Shown here piece after piece: positions 1-5,984 of a DNA stretch of 5,984 nucleotides; position 1 is the stretch's first letter, and the number at the start of each line of letters is the position of its first letter. The notes below the pieces were generated by a model. The model was not told where the DNA came from and did no database searches. It saw only the letters and a list, made by a program, of their open reading frames with translations. The position numbers and the translations under genes were made by a program. Origin of the DNA: Verrucomicrobiota bacterium (lineage in GTDB: Bacteria; Verrucomicrobiota; Verrucomicrobiia; Opitutales; Opitutaceae); assembly GCA_030916665.1 (NCBI GenBank), contig JAUPWC010000074.1, forward strand, positions 1 to 5,984. The letters run 5' to 3'.

Positions 1-642
1 CACGCCCGGCGCGAGCAGGCGGCGGCGCTCGCGTTGTCCGGTCCACAGCAGCGCGGCGACGACCGCCAGCGGGGCCGCGACCATGCTCGCGAGCGTGCCG
101 AGCCCGGCGACGCCCATGGCCTGCGCGAACCACCAGCGGCGTCCGCCCGGCTCCGACGTGAGCGAGCCGTGGACGTGGGCAAACAGGCAGAGCAGCGCCA
201 GCGGGAACTGCGACTGGAAGCCCCAGGCGATGTTTTCCCACGCGAAGGGCAGCGAGCCGCCAAGCAGCAGCACGGCGGTGACAAGACCCGCGCCGCGTGC
301 GGAGAAGGTCCGCCACGCCCAGCGCGCGACGAGCCAGATGAAGAGGGAATGCAGCGCCGCGTTGAGGCTCATCTGCACGAGCGGATCCCAGCGGCCGGTG
401 ATCGCGACCTGCAGCCAGCTCAACAGGCGCGTCCACACCGGCAGGTGCTCGAAGTGCGGCGTGAAGAACGTCCAGGGCCGCAGCGTGCCGTCGAGCCACG
501 GGCCGATGATTTGATGCGCCTCGATGATCCACTGGTCGTTGTAGGGGATGTCGGCCGCGTAGGTGGCGATCTCGCGCAGGCGCGCGGCGAAGACAAACAG
601 CGTTGCTCCGGCCGGGATCAGCCAGAGCCGGCGGGAGCTCAC
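1..642 (-). other. Second GT-C-like module within the left gene
   Basis: After an Ala/Pro-rich linker (about residues 549-560 of the host protein) the chain restarts like a new membrane protein: Ser-Ser-Arg-Arg, a hydrophobic segment (567-583), a polar loop with Asp592 and Asp597, an aromatic HFEHLPVWTR stretch (624-633), then hydrophobic segments near 654-668, 678-695, 706-718 and 733-760. The pattern of first helix, acidic loop and helix bundle repeats that of module 1, although the sequences are not obviously alike. A GTG codon at 642-640 (Val562) could serve as the start of a separate protein. It overlaps an out-of-frame TGA as GTGA, the arrangement typical of coupled genes. As read, however, the frame is continuous through the junction, so it is annotated as part of one chain. 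Confidence 0.55.
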
Positions 643-2325
643 GACGTTTGCGGCAGCGGGTGCGACCGCGGCGGCGGGCTGCCGCCACGCGGCGGCGGCA
701 TCGGCGACGATCGCGGCGAGCGCGACCAGGTAGAGCGGGTAGGCGGAGGCCATCGCCGCCGGGCTCATGTTGAAGAAGGCGGTGACGTGCACGAGCACGT
801 TGATGACGAGGTAGGCCGCGCAGCCGCCGAGCAGTGCGAGCGCCAGACCGAGGCGGAAGGTGGGCCGGTGGTTGACGCCGGCTTCGAGCATGCGCACGAC
901 GCCGACGAAGAGCACCAACGGCCCGAGCCAGGCCAACAGGCGCCCGATCAGCAGGCCGAGGGATTCGAGGCGTTCCACCTTGGTGCGGGCGACCTCGGCC
1001 TGGGCCGGCGGAAGCGGATCGGGGGAGCGCGGCGCGTGGCTCAGGCGCATGTTCACGATGTCGCGGAACGGCTTCAGCTCGGCGTAGTCGCCGACGCTGT
1101 CCGGCGCGCGGGCGGTGAAGCCCTTGAACTGGACGAAGAACGCGAGGTATTCGGCCGCGCCGTCGGCGAGCGGCCCGAGGTCCTTTTCGCCGAGCGGTGG
1201 CACGAAACCCGAGCGGCGCGGGCGGGCGGGCACGCGGCCGGCGTCGCAGGCGGCGTTGAGTTCGTCGGCGATGCGCCGGTAGTGGCGCATCGCGGCATTG
1301 GCGTCGGGCGCGAGACCGGACGCGGCCATGGCGTCGCGGATCGCCCACACGAACCAGCCGCCGCGGATCTGGCGCTCGCTGGCGGGAAAGAGGTTTTTCT
1401 CAACCCAGTGTTCGCCGATGGGGCCCTCGAGGTGCGGACGCAGCTGGGCAAAGGCCGGGCTCAGCTCATAGGCCGCCTCGCGCATCTGGCGCGTGACGGG
1501 CACCTGGTGCGGCAGCTCCGGGCCGACCTTCAGCCGCGTGAGCGCGCCGTAGGCGTCCTTGAAATCCGTGGCGCGAAACTCGACCGTGCCGAACCAGCCA
1601 TAATGGCGGTAATTCAGGGTGCAGACGACGAGCGTCGGCAGCAGCGCGGCGCCGAGGAACAGGCCGAGGCTCGCGGCCAGCAGGCGCCAGCGGGTGAGCA
1701 ATTCGCGGCCGAGCGCGGCGGCCACGCCGAAGAGCAGCAGGCCGACGGCGGGCAGCAGCCACACGCTCTCCTCGCGCGTCAGCCAGAAGCAGCCCAGCGC
1801 GAGACCGGCCAACGCGGCCGGCACGGCCTGTTTGTGCCAGGATTCGCGGCGGTGGTGAAACAACCGCACAAGGCCCGCGATGATCAGCAGCGCGAGCGGT
1901 GTGTAGATATTTTGCCGCATGAGGCGGCCGAGGTTGCCGGCGTCCCAAGTCATCGGGTTGGCCAGCAGCAGCACGTAGAGACCGAACTGCGCACCGGCGG
2001 AGGTGAACCACGGCCGCAGCGCGCGCGTCAGCATGGCAGCGGCGCCCGCGTAAACCACCTGTTGCACGAAGATGAGCGGCAGGCCGGTCCAGAAGACGAA
2101 GGCGAGGAAGAGCGGGAAGAACGGTCCCTTCGCGAGCGTGAACTGGTTGTAGGGACCGAGCCACTCTCCGTTGAGAAGGTGCGCCGCCTGCAGGGCGAAG
2201 AGCTTGTCGTCGTGGATCGCCGCGCCGATGGCGTAGATCGTCTGGCCGGAGGTCAGCCAGAGCTTGGCGACGGTGAGCGCGACCGCCGTCCAGAACCACG
2301 CGCGACTGGAGGCAGCGGGTGACAT
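1..2325 (-). CDS. Polytopic membrane protein with two GT-C-like modules (3' end outside window)
   Basis: An uninterrupted frame of 775 codons runs from an ATG at 2325 to the left edge without a stop, so the C terminus is missing. Module 1 has a first membrane segment at about residues 10-27, then a loop with Asp39-Asp40 and a YNQFTLAKGP stretch, as in GT-C (PMT/ArnT-like) glycosyltransferases. Further hydrophobic segments lie near 71-100, 112-124, 140-156, 168-184, 187-206 and 213-236. A soluble stretch of about 215 residues (238-455) follows, then segments near 456-477, 491-516 and 527-545. Module 2 starts near 562 with another membrane segment, a loop containing IPYNDQW (592-598), and a WENIAWGFQSQF motif (696-707). 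The ATG is the first after the upstream stop, 22 bases away, and sits just before the first membrane segment. No clear Shine-Dalgarno sequence precedes it. A role in sugar transfer from a lipid carrier at the inner membrane is inferred from topology and the acidic loop only. The existence of the gene is well supported; its function is not. Confidence 0.88.
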   Translation of the reverse strand, partial: MSPAASSRAWFWTAVALTVAKLWLTSGQTIYAIGAAIHDDKLFALQAAHLLNGEWLGPYNQFTLAKGPFFPLFLAFVFWTGLPLIFVQQVVYAGAAAMLTRALRPWFTSAGAQFGLYVLLLANPMTWDAGNLGRLMRQNIYTPLALLIIAGLVRLFHHRRESWHKQAVPAALAGLALGCFWLTREESVWLLPAVGLLLFGVAAALGRELLTRWRLLAASLGLFLGAALLPTLVVCTLNYRHYGWFGTVEFRATDFKDAYGALTRLKVGPELPHQVPVTRQMREAAYELSPAFAQLRPHLEGPIGEHWVEKNLFPASERQIRGGWFVWAIRDAMAASGLAPDANAAMRHYRRIADELNAACDAGRVPARPRRSGFVPPLGEKDLGPLADGAAEYLAFFVQFKGFTARAPDSVGDYAELKPFRDIVNMRLSHAPRSPDPLPPAQAEVARTKVERLESLGLLIGRLLAWLGPLVLFVGVVRMLEAGVNHRPTFRLGLALALLGGCAAYLVINVLVHVTAFFNMSPAAMASAYPLYLVALAAIVADAAAAWRQPAAAVAPAAANVVSSRRLWLIPAGATLFVFAARLREIATYAADIPYNDQWIIEAHQIIGPWLDGTLRPWTFFTPHFEHLPVWTRLLSWLQVAITGRWDPLVQMSLNAALHSLFIWLVARWAWRTFSARGAGLVTAVLLLGGSLPFAWENIAWGFQSQFPLALLCLFAHVHGSLTSEPGGRRWWFAQAMGVAGLGTLASMVAAPLAVVAALLWTGQRERRRLLAPGV

Positions 2326-2347
2326 CAACGGGAAGCGGCGGGCCGGT
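2326..2347. other. Short intergenic gap before the left gene
   Basis: Only 22 bases separate the TGA of the middle gene from the ATG of the left gene. The minus-strand sequence is pyrimidine and GC rich, ending CTTCCCGTTG before the ATG. It has neither a Shine-Dalgarno core nor room for a promoter, so the left gene most likely depends on the upstream transcript. Confidence 0.65.
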
Positions 2348-4705
2348 TCACTTGAATTCGATGCCGGTCCAGCCGGTCCAGTCGAAGGCGTATTCGCCGA
2401 ACTCGCCGGGATCGATGCGCATCACGACATGGCCTGTGCCCTTGGGCAGGCGGGCGGAGAAGTGCTGGAGCCCGCGGTCGTTGAGGCGGGGCACCGGGTT
2501 GAGGTAGCGCTCGTGGAGGACCATGCGGTCGGAGCCGTCGGTCCAGTAAACGGTGAACAGCGCGCCGTTGGTGTTGCCGCCCTTCGAGTAGGCGCCGGCC
2601 ACGAAGCCGAAGGCGCCCTGGATCATGGTGGTGCCGGCGGGCACCTCGAAGATCATCTGGCTGGGCGCGTGCATGATCATCACGGTGCGCTGGTCGATGA
2701 GGTCCTCGTTGGGCGGGTTGTGCGCCTCGTAGGAGATCGGCGGTTCGGAGAACATGTGGAACTTGGCCCGGTCGGCGCTCTTGAAGTAGTCCTTGCCCGC
2801 CTCGGAGGGCGGCAGGGCGAAGAACCGCACGGCGACCTCGTCCTGCACGCAGTCGCGGTTCTGGTCCGCGGTCTCGAGGCGGATGCGGGCGGCGCGGCGC
2901 GGGGGCTTGCCGCCGGCGGCGTGCATGTAGGTGAGCATGTCGTCCACCACGGGGCTGAGCATGAAGCCGCCGCGGCCGATGGGCTGGGGCAGGCGGTGGA
3001 CGGACTCGCCGCCCTTCTCGTCGATGATGCGGAGGTTCACCAGCGGCGGCCGGAAAAGAAAGCGGCGGAGGCGGCCGAGCAGGTTGAAACGGTAGTCGAT
3101 CTCGACCCAGACCGCCTGGCCGGCGAGGTCGCCCAGCTCAACATACTCGCCCAGCTTCGCCGTCGTGGCGCGCAGCGGCCTGGGCTCGAGCGCCGCCGCG
3201 TCGAAGGGACCGGGCTTCCGCTGCCAGAGCGTGAAACCCTGTTCGGAAAACAGGTAGGTGTAGCGCTGCACGAGCAGGCGCAGCACATCGGGGTCGTCCA
3301 TCGTGGCGAGTCGGCCGTCGAGCGTCTGGAGCTTGAAGAGGACGAATTCCGGGGCGCGGTCGGAGGCGTAGTAATCGTGGTTCAGCCGCGCGAGGTAGGG
3401 CGTGTAGGCCGAGTAGCCCTGGAAGACAGGGCGCGGCTGGTAGTTGAACCGGTTGAACAGCGCGATGGCCTGCTCGAAGCCGAGCACGTCGAGCGTGGCG
3501 TGGCCGACCACCTCCCGGACCTTGCGGAGGTCGTAGTTGTTGCGCTCGGCCTCCCACTTGCCGGTGTAAACCGCGCGGTCGTGGTTCAGGCCAAGGGAGA
3601 AGCCGACGTGGGTGTTGAGGTTGTTCTGGACGCCGCCCAAGGCGCCGCGCACGAGGCCCGGCAGCACGAGGTCGCAGCTGACGACGGCGAGCAGGCCGGC
3701 CCCGGCGAGCAAACCGTGCTTCAGCCCGCGGAGCGCCGGGGAGGGTTCGAGCACGAGCGGGGCGCTGACGATCACGGTGAGCGCCGCGTAGTAGAAGCCG
3801 ATCTGGTGGCCGTCGGCGCGGATGTAGCCGTGTTTCCAGTTGAGGTAGAGCAGGGCCAGCGCGCCGAGCGTCAGCGCGCCGCTGCGCACGCGGTCGGCGC
3901 TCGAGAGGAAGTTCACGCCTAGGAAGGCGAGCACAAGCCCCGCCACGGCGAGCCCGCGGTAAAGCTGGCCGGGCGGGCAGGAGAGCCCCATCGCGTCCTG
4001 GTAACCCTGGCTGATCTGCCACGAGCTGAGGAAATACGCCGGCAGGTTGAGGGGGTTCTGGCCGCAGGCCGCCCAACCGAGGAGGAACAGCGTGAAGAAG
4101 ACGCCCGGCGTGACGAGCGCGGTGGCGCGCCGGGTCTTCCACAGGGCGAGCGCCCCGGCCAGGAGCACGAGGAAGAAGCCGAGCAGGAGGTTGGTGAATT
4201 TGACCAGCGAAAGGATGACCAGCAGCGCGATCCAGGCGAGCGAGCTCCAGCGCCAGGATTCTCCGCTGCGGCGGATCAGTTCCCAGCCGGCGAAGGCCAT
4301 GATCGTCTGGTGGATCGCGTCCTGGTAGGAGAGCCCCCAGAGGAAGAAATAACCGAGGAAAAATACGCGGGCGTAGCCGGTCAGCCGATAGGCGTGCCAG
4401 AACACGACAGCCGAGAACACGATGGCCTGCACGACATGCCAGCCGACGAGCAGGCCCCAGTGGTCGCCCCAGTAGGTTTTGCCCATGGCCCAGCCGAGCG
4501 GGCCGTAGGTGAACACGACCTCGGTGCCGAACTGGCGGCCCTCCATGAAAAACTTGCCGATCGCCATGCGCCACGAGGCGTCGAGCTCCATGGCCGGGAA
4601 CTGCGGCAGCGTGAAGGCCACGAGGACCATCGCCACCAAGCCGAGGCCGCGGAAGGTCCAATCAAGCAGCGAAGCACGGGCGGGGCTGGAAGGGGCGGAA
4701 TCCAT
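2348..4705 (-). CDS. Multi-TM membrane protein with large soluble C-terminal beta-rich domain
   Basis: Complete 785-residue protein. The ATG at 4705 is the first possible start, because an in-frame TAA lies two codons upstream; the TGA is at 2350-2348. The N-terminal half has about ten hydrophobic segments (near 17-36, 85-103, 111-127, 156-170, 172-189, 196-213, 249-268, 275-289, 302-319 and 328-349). The first loop holds ELDASW (Asp42) and VVFTYGPLGW (63-72), the GT-C-like place for a catalytic acid. KHGYIRADGH (291-300) lies between later helices. I recall these motifs from unassigned bacterial membrane proteins. Residues 350-785 are soluble: an alpha/beta part ending in FTLWQRKP (491-498), a part with LLGRLRRFLFRPP and GFMLSP, an RDCVQDEVAV stretch (617-626), and a C-terminal beta-rich part with GAFGF and DWTGW, reminiscent of galactose-binding-like or NPCBM folds. 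The soluble half probably faces the periplasm, though the helix count is too uncertain to fix this. It lies between its paralogue and another GT-C-like gene. A role in envelope glycan synthesis is inference. Confidence 0.93.
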   Translation of the reverse strand: MDSAPSSPARASLLDWTFRGLGLVAMVLVAFTLPQFPAMELDASWRMAIGKFFMEGRQFGTEVVFTYGPLGWAMGKTYWGDHWGLLVGWHVVQAIVFSAVVFWHAYRLTGYARVFFLGYFFLWGLSYQDAIHQTIMAFAGWELIRRSGESWRWSSLAWIALLVILSLVKFTNLLLGFFLVLLAGALALWKTRRATALVTPGVFFTLFLLGWAACGQNPLNLPAYFLSSWQISQGYQDAMGLSCPPGQLYRGLAVAGLVLAFLGVNFLSSADRVRSGALTLGALALLYLNWKHGYIRADGHQIGFYYAALTVIVSAPLVLEPSPALRGLKHGLLAGAGLLAVVSCDLVLPGLVRGALGGVQNNLNTHVGFSLGLNHDRAVYTGKWEAERNNYDLRKVREVVGHATLDVLGFEQAIALFNRFNYQPRPVFQGYSAYTPYLARLNHDYYASDRAPEFVLFKLQTLDGRLATMDDPDVLRLLVQRYTYLFSEQGFTLWQRKPGPFDAAALEPRPLRATTAKLGEYVELGDLAGQAVWVEIDYRFNLLGRLRRFLFRPPLVNLRIIDEKGGESVHRLPQPIGRGGFMLSPVVDDMLTYMHAAGGKPPRRAARIRLETADQNRDCVQDEVAVRFFALPPSEAGKDYFKSADRAKFHMFSEPPISYEAHNPPNEDLIDQRTVMIMHAPSQMIFEVPAGTTMIQGAFGFVAGAYSKGGNTNGALFTVYWTDGSDRMVLHERYLNPVPRLNDRGLQHFSARLPKGTGHVVMRIDPGEFGEYAFDWTGWTGIEFK
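3212..3505 (-). repeat. Diverged direct repeat, copy in the middle gene
   Basis: This segment encodes residues 401-498 of the middle protein. It aligns without gaps to the segment at 5619-5912, with 67 of 98 residues identical by hand count. The strongest blocks are RPVFQGYSAYTP, APEF-LFKLQ and FTLWQRKP. DNA similarity is also visible around GGCTACTCGGCCTAC. It is the most conserved part of a longer gene duplication, not a mobile element. Confidence 0.85.
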
Positions 4706-4745
4706 TGATTAAAGCGAGATACCTAGGATCAGGGGAAGGGGGCGT
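4706..4745. other. Short intergenic gap between the two paralogues
   Basis: The 40 bases are less GC-rich than the flanking genes near the downstream ATG. On the minus strand they read CCCCCTTCCCCTGATCCTAGG and then an A/T-richer run up to the start codon. There is no GGAGG-type ribosome site at normal spacing; the nearest candidate, AGGT, is about 15 bases before the ATG. No terminator hairpin is present, which supports read-through from the upstream paralogue. Confidence 0.6.
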
Positions 4746-5984
4746 CTAGTGGGAATTTTCGAGGCGCAGGTGGCGCCAGTAGGTCCAGTCGCTCGCGGAG
4801 TTGCCGTTCGGCCCGGGTCCGATGGCGAACTCCAGCTCGCCGGTCCCGGCGGGCAACGGCACGGCAAAACTCTGCGCGCCGCGGTCGGCGGCCTCGTCGC
4901 GCGGTCGCAGCAGGCGGCGGTAAATTTCCCGCCCCGCCCCGTCCGCGGTCCGCCAGCGGACGATGAACTCGGCGCCGTCGGAGGCGCCGGCGTTGGTCGC
5001 GGCGTAAGCTCCGTCGTAGAAACCGAAGCTTCCGCGCAGGGTGGCGGCACCGGCGGCCGGGCGGTAAACGAGCGACGAAGGCGCGTGCGCGTAGTATTCC
5101 AGACCGCCTTCGACCTGCGAGAGCTGGGCGCCGAACGGGGCGTGGCCGCGCACGAATTCCAGCGGGAGTTCCGGCGATCCGAGCGCCAGGGCGGCCCAGC
5201 CGGTGCCCGGGGTGGTGGTCGTGACGGAGATTTCCACGGCGACCTCGGGTTGGAAGCAGTCACGGTCCTGCGGTGCGGGTTCGATGACAAACGAAGCCAC
5301 GCGCCGGCCGGGTTCGCCGTTGGCCGCGCGGAGAAACTCGGAAATTTCGCGAACGAGCGGACTGAGCGGGAAGCCGGTGGCGGCGATGGGCCCGGGCAGG
5401 CGATAATCGGTGGTGGCGCCGGTGGTGTCCGTCACCTTGAGCCGCATCATCGGGGGTTTCAGCAGGAAGCGGCGCGCGCGCCCGAGCAGGTTGAGCCGGT
5501 GGTCGATCCGCACCCACACGGAGCGGTCGCCCAGGTCGGTGAGATCAACCGGCTCGCCGAGTCGGGTGGTCACGGTGCGCACGGGCACGGGGGAAACGGC
5601 CGGTCCGGCGGACGACGCGGGCTTGCGCTGCCAGAGGGTGAAGCCGCGCTCGGTGAAAAGATAGCGGTAGCGCTGCGGCAGCAGGTCGAGCGCGAGCGGA
5701 TCGTCCATGGTGGGCAGACGGTCGTCCACGGTCTGCAGTTTGAAGAGGATGAATTCCGGCGCGCGCTCCGACTCGAAAAATTCGCGGTTCAGCTGCGCGA
5801 GGTGTGGCGTGTAGGCAGAGTAGCCCTGAAAGACCGGGCGCGGCGTGTAGTTGAAGTGGTTCAGGATAAGCACGTCCTGCTCGTAGCCGAGGACGTCGAT
5901 CGGCCGGTCGCCGACCACACGGCGCGAGAGCGGGAGCGGCACTTCCGCGCGGAGCGAGTCGAGCGTCCAGTCGTAGCGGGCGCG
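4746..5984 (-). CDS. Paralogue of the downstream membrane protein, C-terminal 412 residues (5' end outside window)
   Basis: The frame is open to the right edge and ends with TAG at 4748-4746, giving 412 visible residues beginning RARYDWTLDSL. A GTG at 5942 could be misread as the start. The frame continues upstream of it, and the paralogue at 2348-4705 has aligned sequence plus about 390 further residues, so the true N terminus lies outside the window. All visible sequence corresponds to the paralogue's soluble half, in the same order: RPVFQGYSAYTP (visible 49-60), FTLWQRKP (115-122), a part with LLGRARRFLLKPP and GFPLSP (about 142-220), DRDCFQPEVAV (about 240-250), and a C-terminal beta-rich part (about 294-412) with GSFGF, ADRGAQ and DWTYW. 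No membrane segment is visible; a multi-helix N-terminal half is expected by analogy. The C-terminal part resembles carbohydrate-binding beta-sandwich domains in its Gly/aromatic spacing, which is weak evidence. It is separated from the next gene by 40 bases, so co-transcription is likely. Function unknown. Confidence 0.92.
   Translation of the reverse strand, partial: RARYDWTLDSLRAEVPLPLSRRVVGDRPIDVLGYEQDVLILNHFNYTPRPVFQGYSAYTPHLAQLNREFFESERAPEFILFKLQTVDDRLPTMDDPLALDLLPQRYRYLFTERGFTLWQRKPASSAGPAVSPVPVRTVTTRLGEPVDLTDLGDRSVWVRIDHRLNLLGRARRFLLKPPMMRLKVTDTTGATTDYRLPGPIAATGFPLSPLVREISEFLRAANGEPGRRVASFVIEPAPQDRDCFQPEVAVEISVTTTTPGTGWAALALGSPELPLEFVRGHAPFGAQLSQVEGGLEYYAHAPSSLVYRPAAGAATLRGSFGFYDGAYAATNAGASDGAEFIVRWRTADGAGREIYRRLLRPRDEAADRGAQSFAVPLPAGTGELEFAIGPGPNGNSASDWTYWRHLRLENSH
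5619..5912 (-). repeat. Diverged direct repeat, copy in the right-hand gene
   Basis: Partner of the segment at 3212-3505, with the same length, strand and frame. Homology continues downstream in both genes to their C termini with lower identity, and short length differences appear only after the EVAV motif. The level of divergence points to an old tandem duplication that has been kept, with both reading frames intact. Confidence 0.85.

Noticed and set aside
1074..2299. Two minus-strand frames (1466-2299 and 1074-1451) as the real left gene, broken by a frameshift
   Set aside because: Both are off-frame readings rich in Arg, Pro and Ser. The continuous frame from 2325 reads through the whole region with a consistent hydrophobic pattern, so no frameshift is needed.
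34..2322. 762-codon plus-strand open frame as a gene
   Set aside because: It is the in-phase antisense of the left membrane-protein gene. Its product is Arg/Glu/Gly/Gln rich with no domain pattern, while the opposite strand gives clear helices and known-looking motifs.
2264..3922. 552-codon plus-strand open frame as a gene
   Set aside because: It lies in antisense phase with the middle gene and ends where that gene uses a CTA leucine codon. Its Val/Glu/Gly/Ala/His-rich composition is typical of a GC-rich shadow, and it spans a gene boundary.
3138..4661. 507-codon minus-strand frame overlapping the middle gene
   Set aside because: It is an out-of-frame reading of the same strand, dominated by Arg, Pro, Ala and Gly. 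The overlapping 785-residue frame carries the membrane segments and the paralogue match.
4718..4730. Near-palindrome GATACCTAGGATC between the paralogues as an operator or terminator
   Set aside because: It is short and imperfect, with mismatches in the arms and no T-run. A six-base CCTAGG also occurs by chance inside a gene-sized window.
4706..4745. Internal promoter before the middle gene
   Set aside because: The only -10-like stretch (TTTAAT) lies almost on the start codon and no -35 element is at proper spacing.
4746..5942. GTG at 5942 as the true start of the right-hand gene
   Set aside because: The frame continues upstream to the window edge with sequence (RARYDWTLDSL) that matches the position of the paralogue's internal region, so the gene begins outside the window.

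Overview
The window is a strongly GC-rich bacterial segment carrying one co-directional cluster of three large genes, all on the minus strand. Transcription runs from the right edge to the left: a partial gene entering at 5984 and ending at 4746, a complete 785-residue gene (4705-2348), and a third gene starting at 2325 that runs off the left edge. The gaps are only 40 and 22 bases, with no promoter or terminator visible in them, so an operon is likely. No tRNA, rRNA, mobile element, CRISPR array or credible plus-strand gene was seen. The codon use, the near absence of Shine-Dalgarno sequences and the type of membrane protein fit a Verrucomicrobia lineage such as Opitutaceae. That assignment is an impression from family resemblance and was not tested.

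The right and middle genes are tandem paralogues. The middle protein has an N-terminal half of roughly ten membrane segments, with an acidic residue in the first predicted outside loop (Asp42), TYGP and KHGYIRADGH motifs, and a C-terminal half of about 430 soluble residues. The right gene shows only the equivalent soluble half. The two align without gaps over 98 residues, with 67 identities counted by hand, and remain alignable to their C termini.

The left gene encodes a polytopic membrane protein of at least 775 residues. It appears to join two GT-C-like modules in one chain: a nearly complete one (residues 1 to about 548) and the start of a second (from about 562). The junction contains GTGA, which raises the question of a true fusion versus two coupled genes joined by a one-base sequencing error.

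Taken together, this looks like a cluster of polytopic glycosyltransferase-like (GT-C-type) membrane proteins, two of them with large beta-rich, probably exported C-terminal halves. Such clusters would plausibly act on lipid-linked sugars or envelope glycans. No substrate can be read from the sequence, and none of the three proteins matches a family whose function I can name with confidence.
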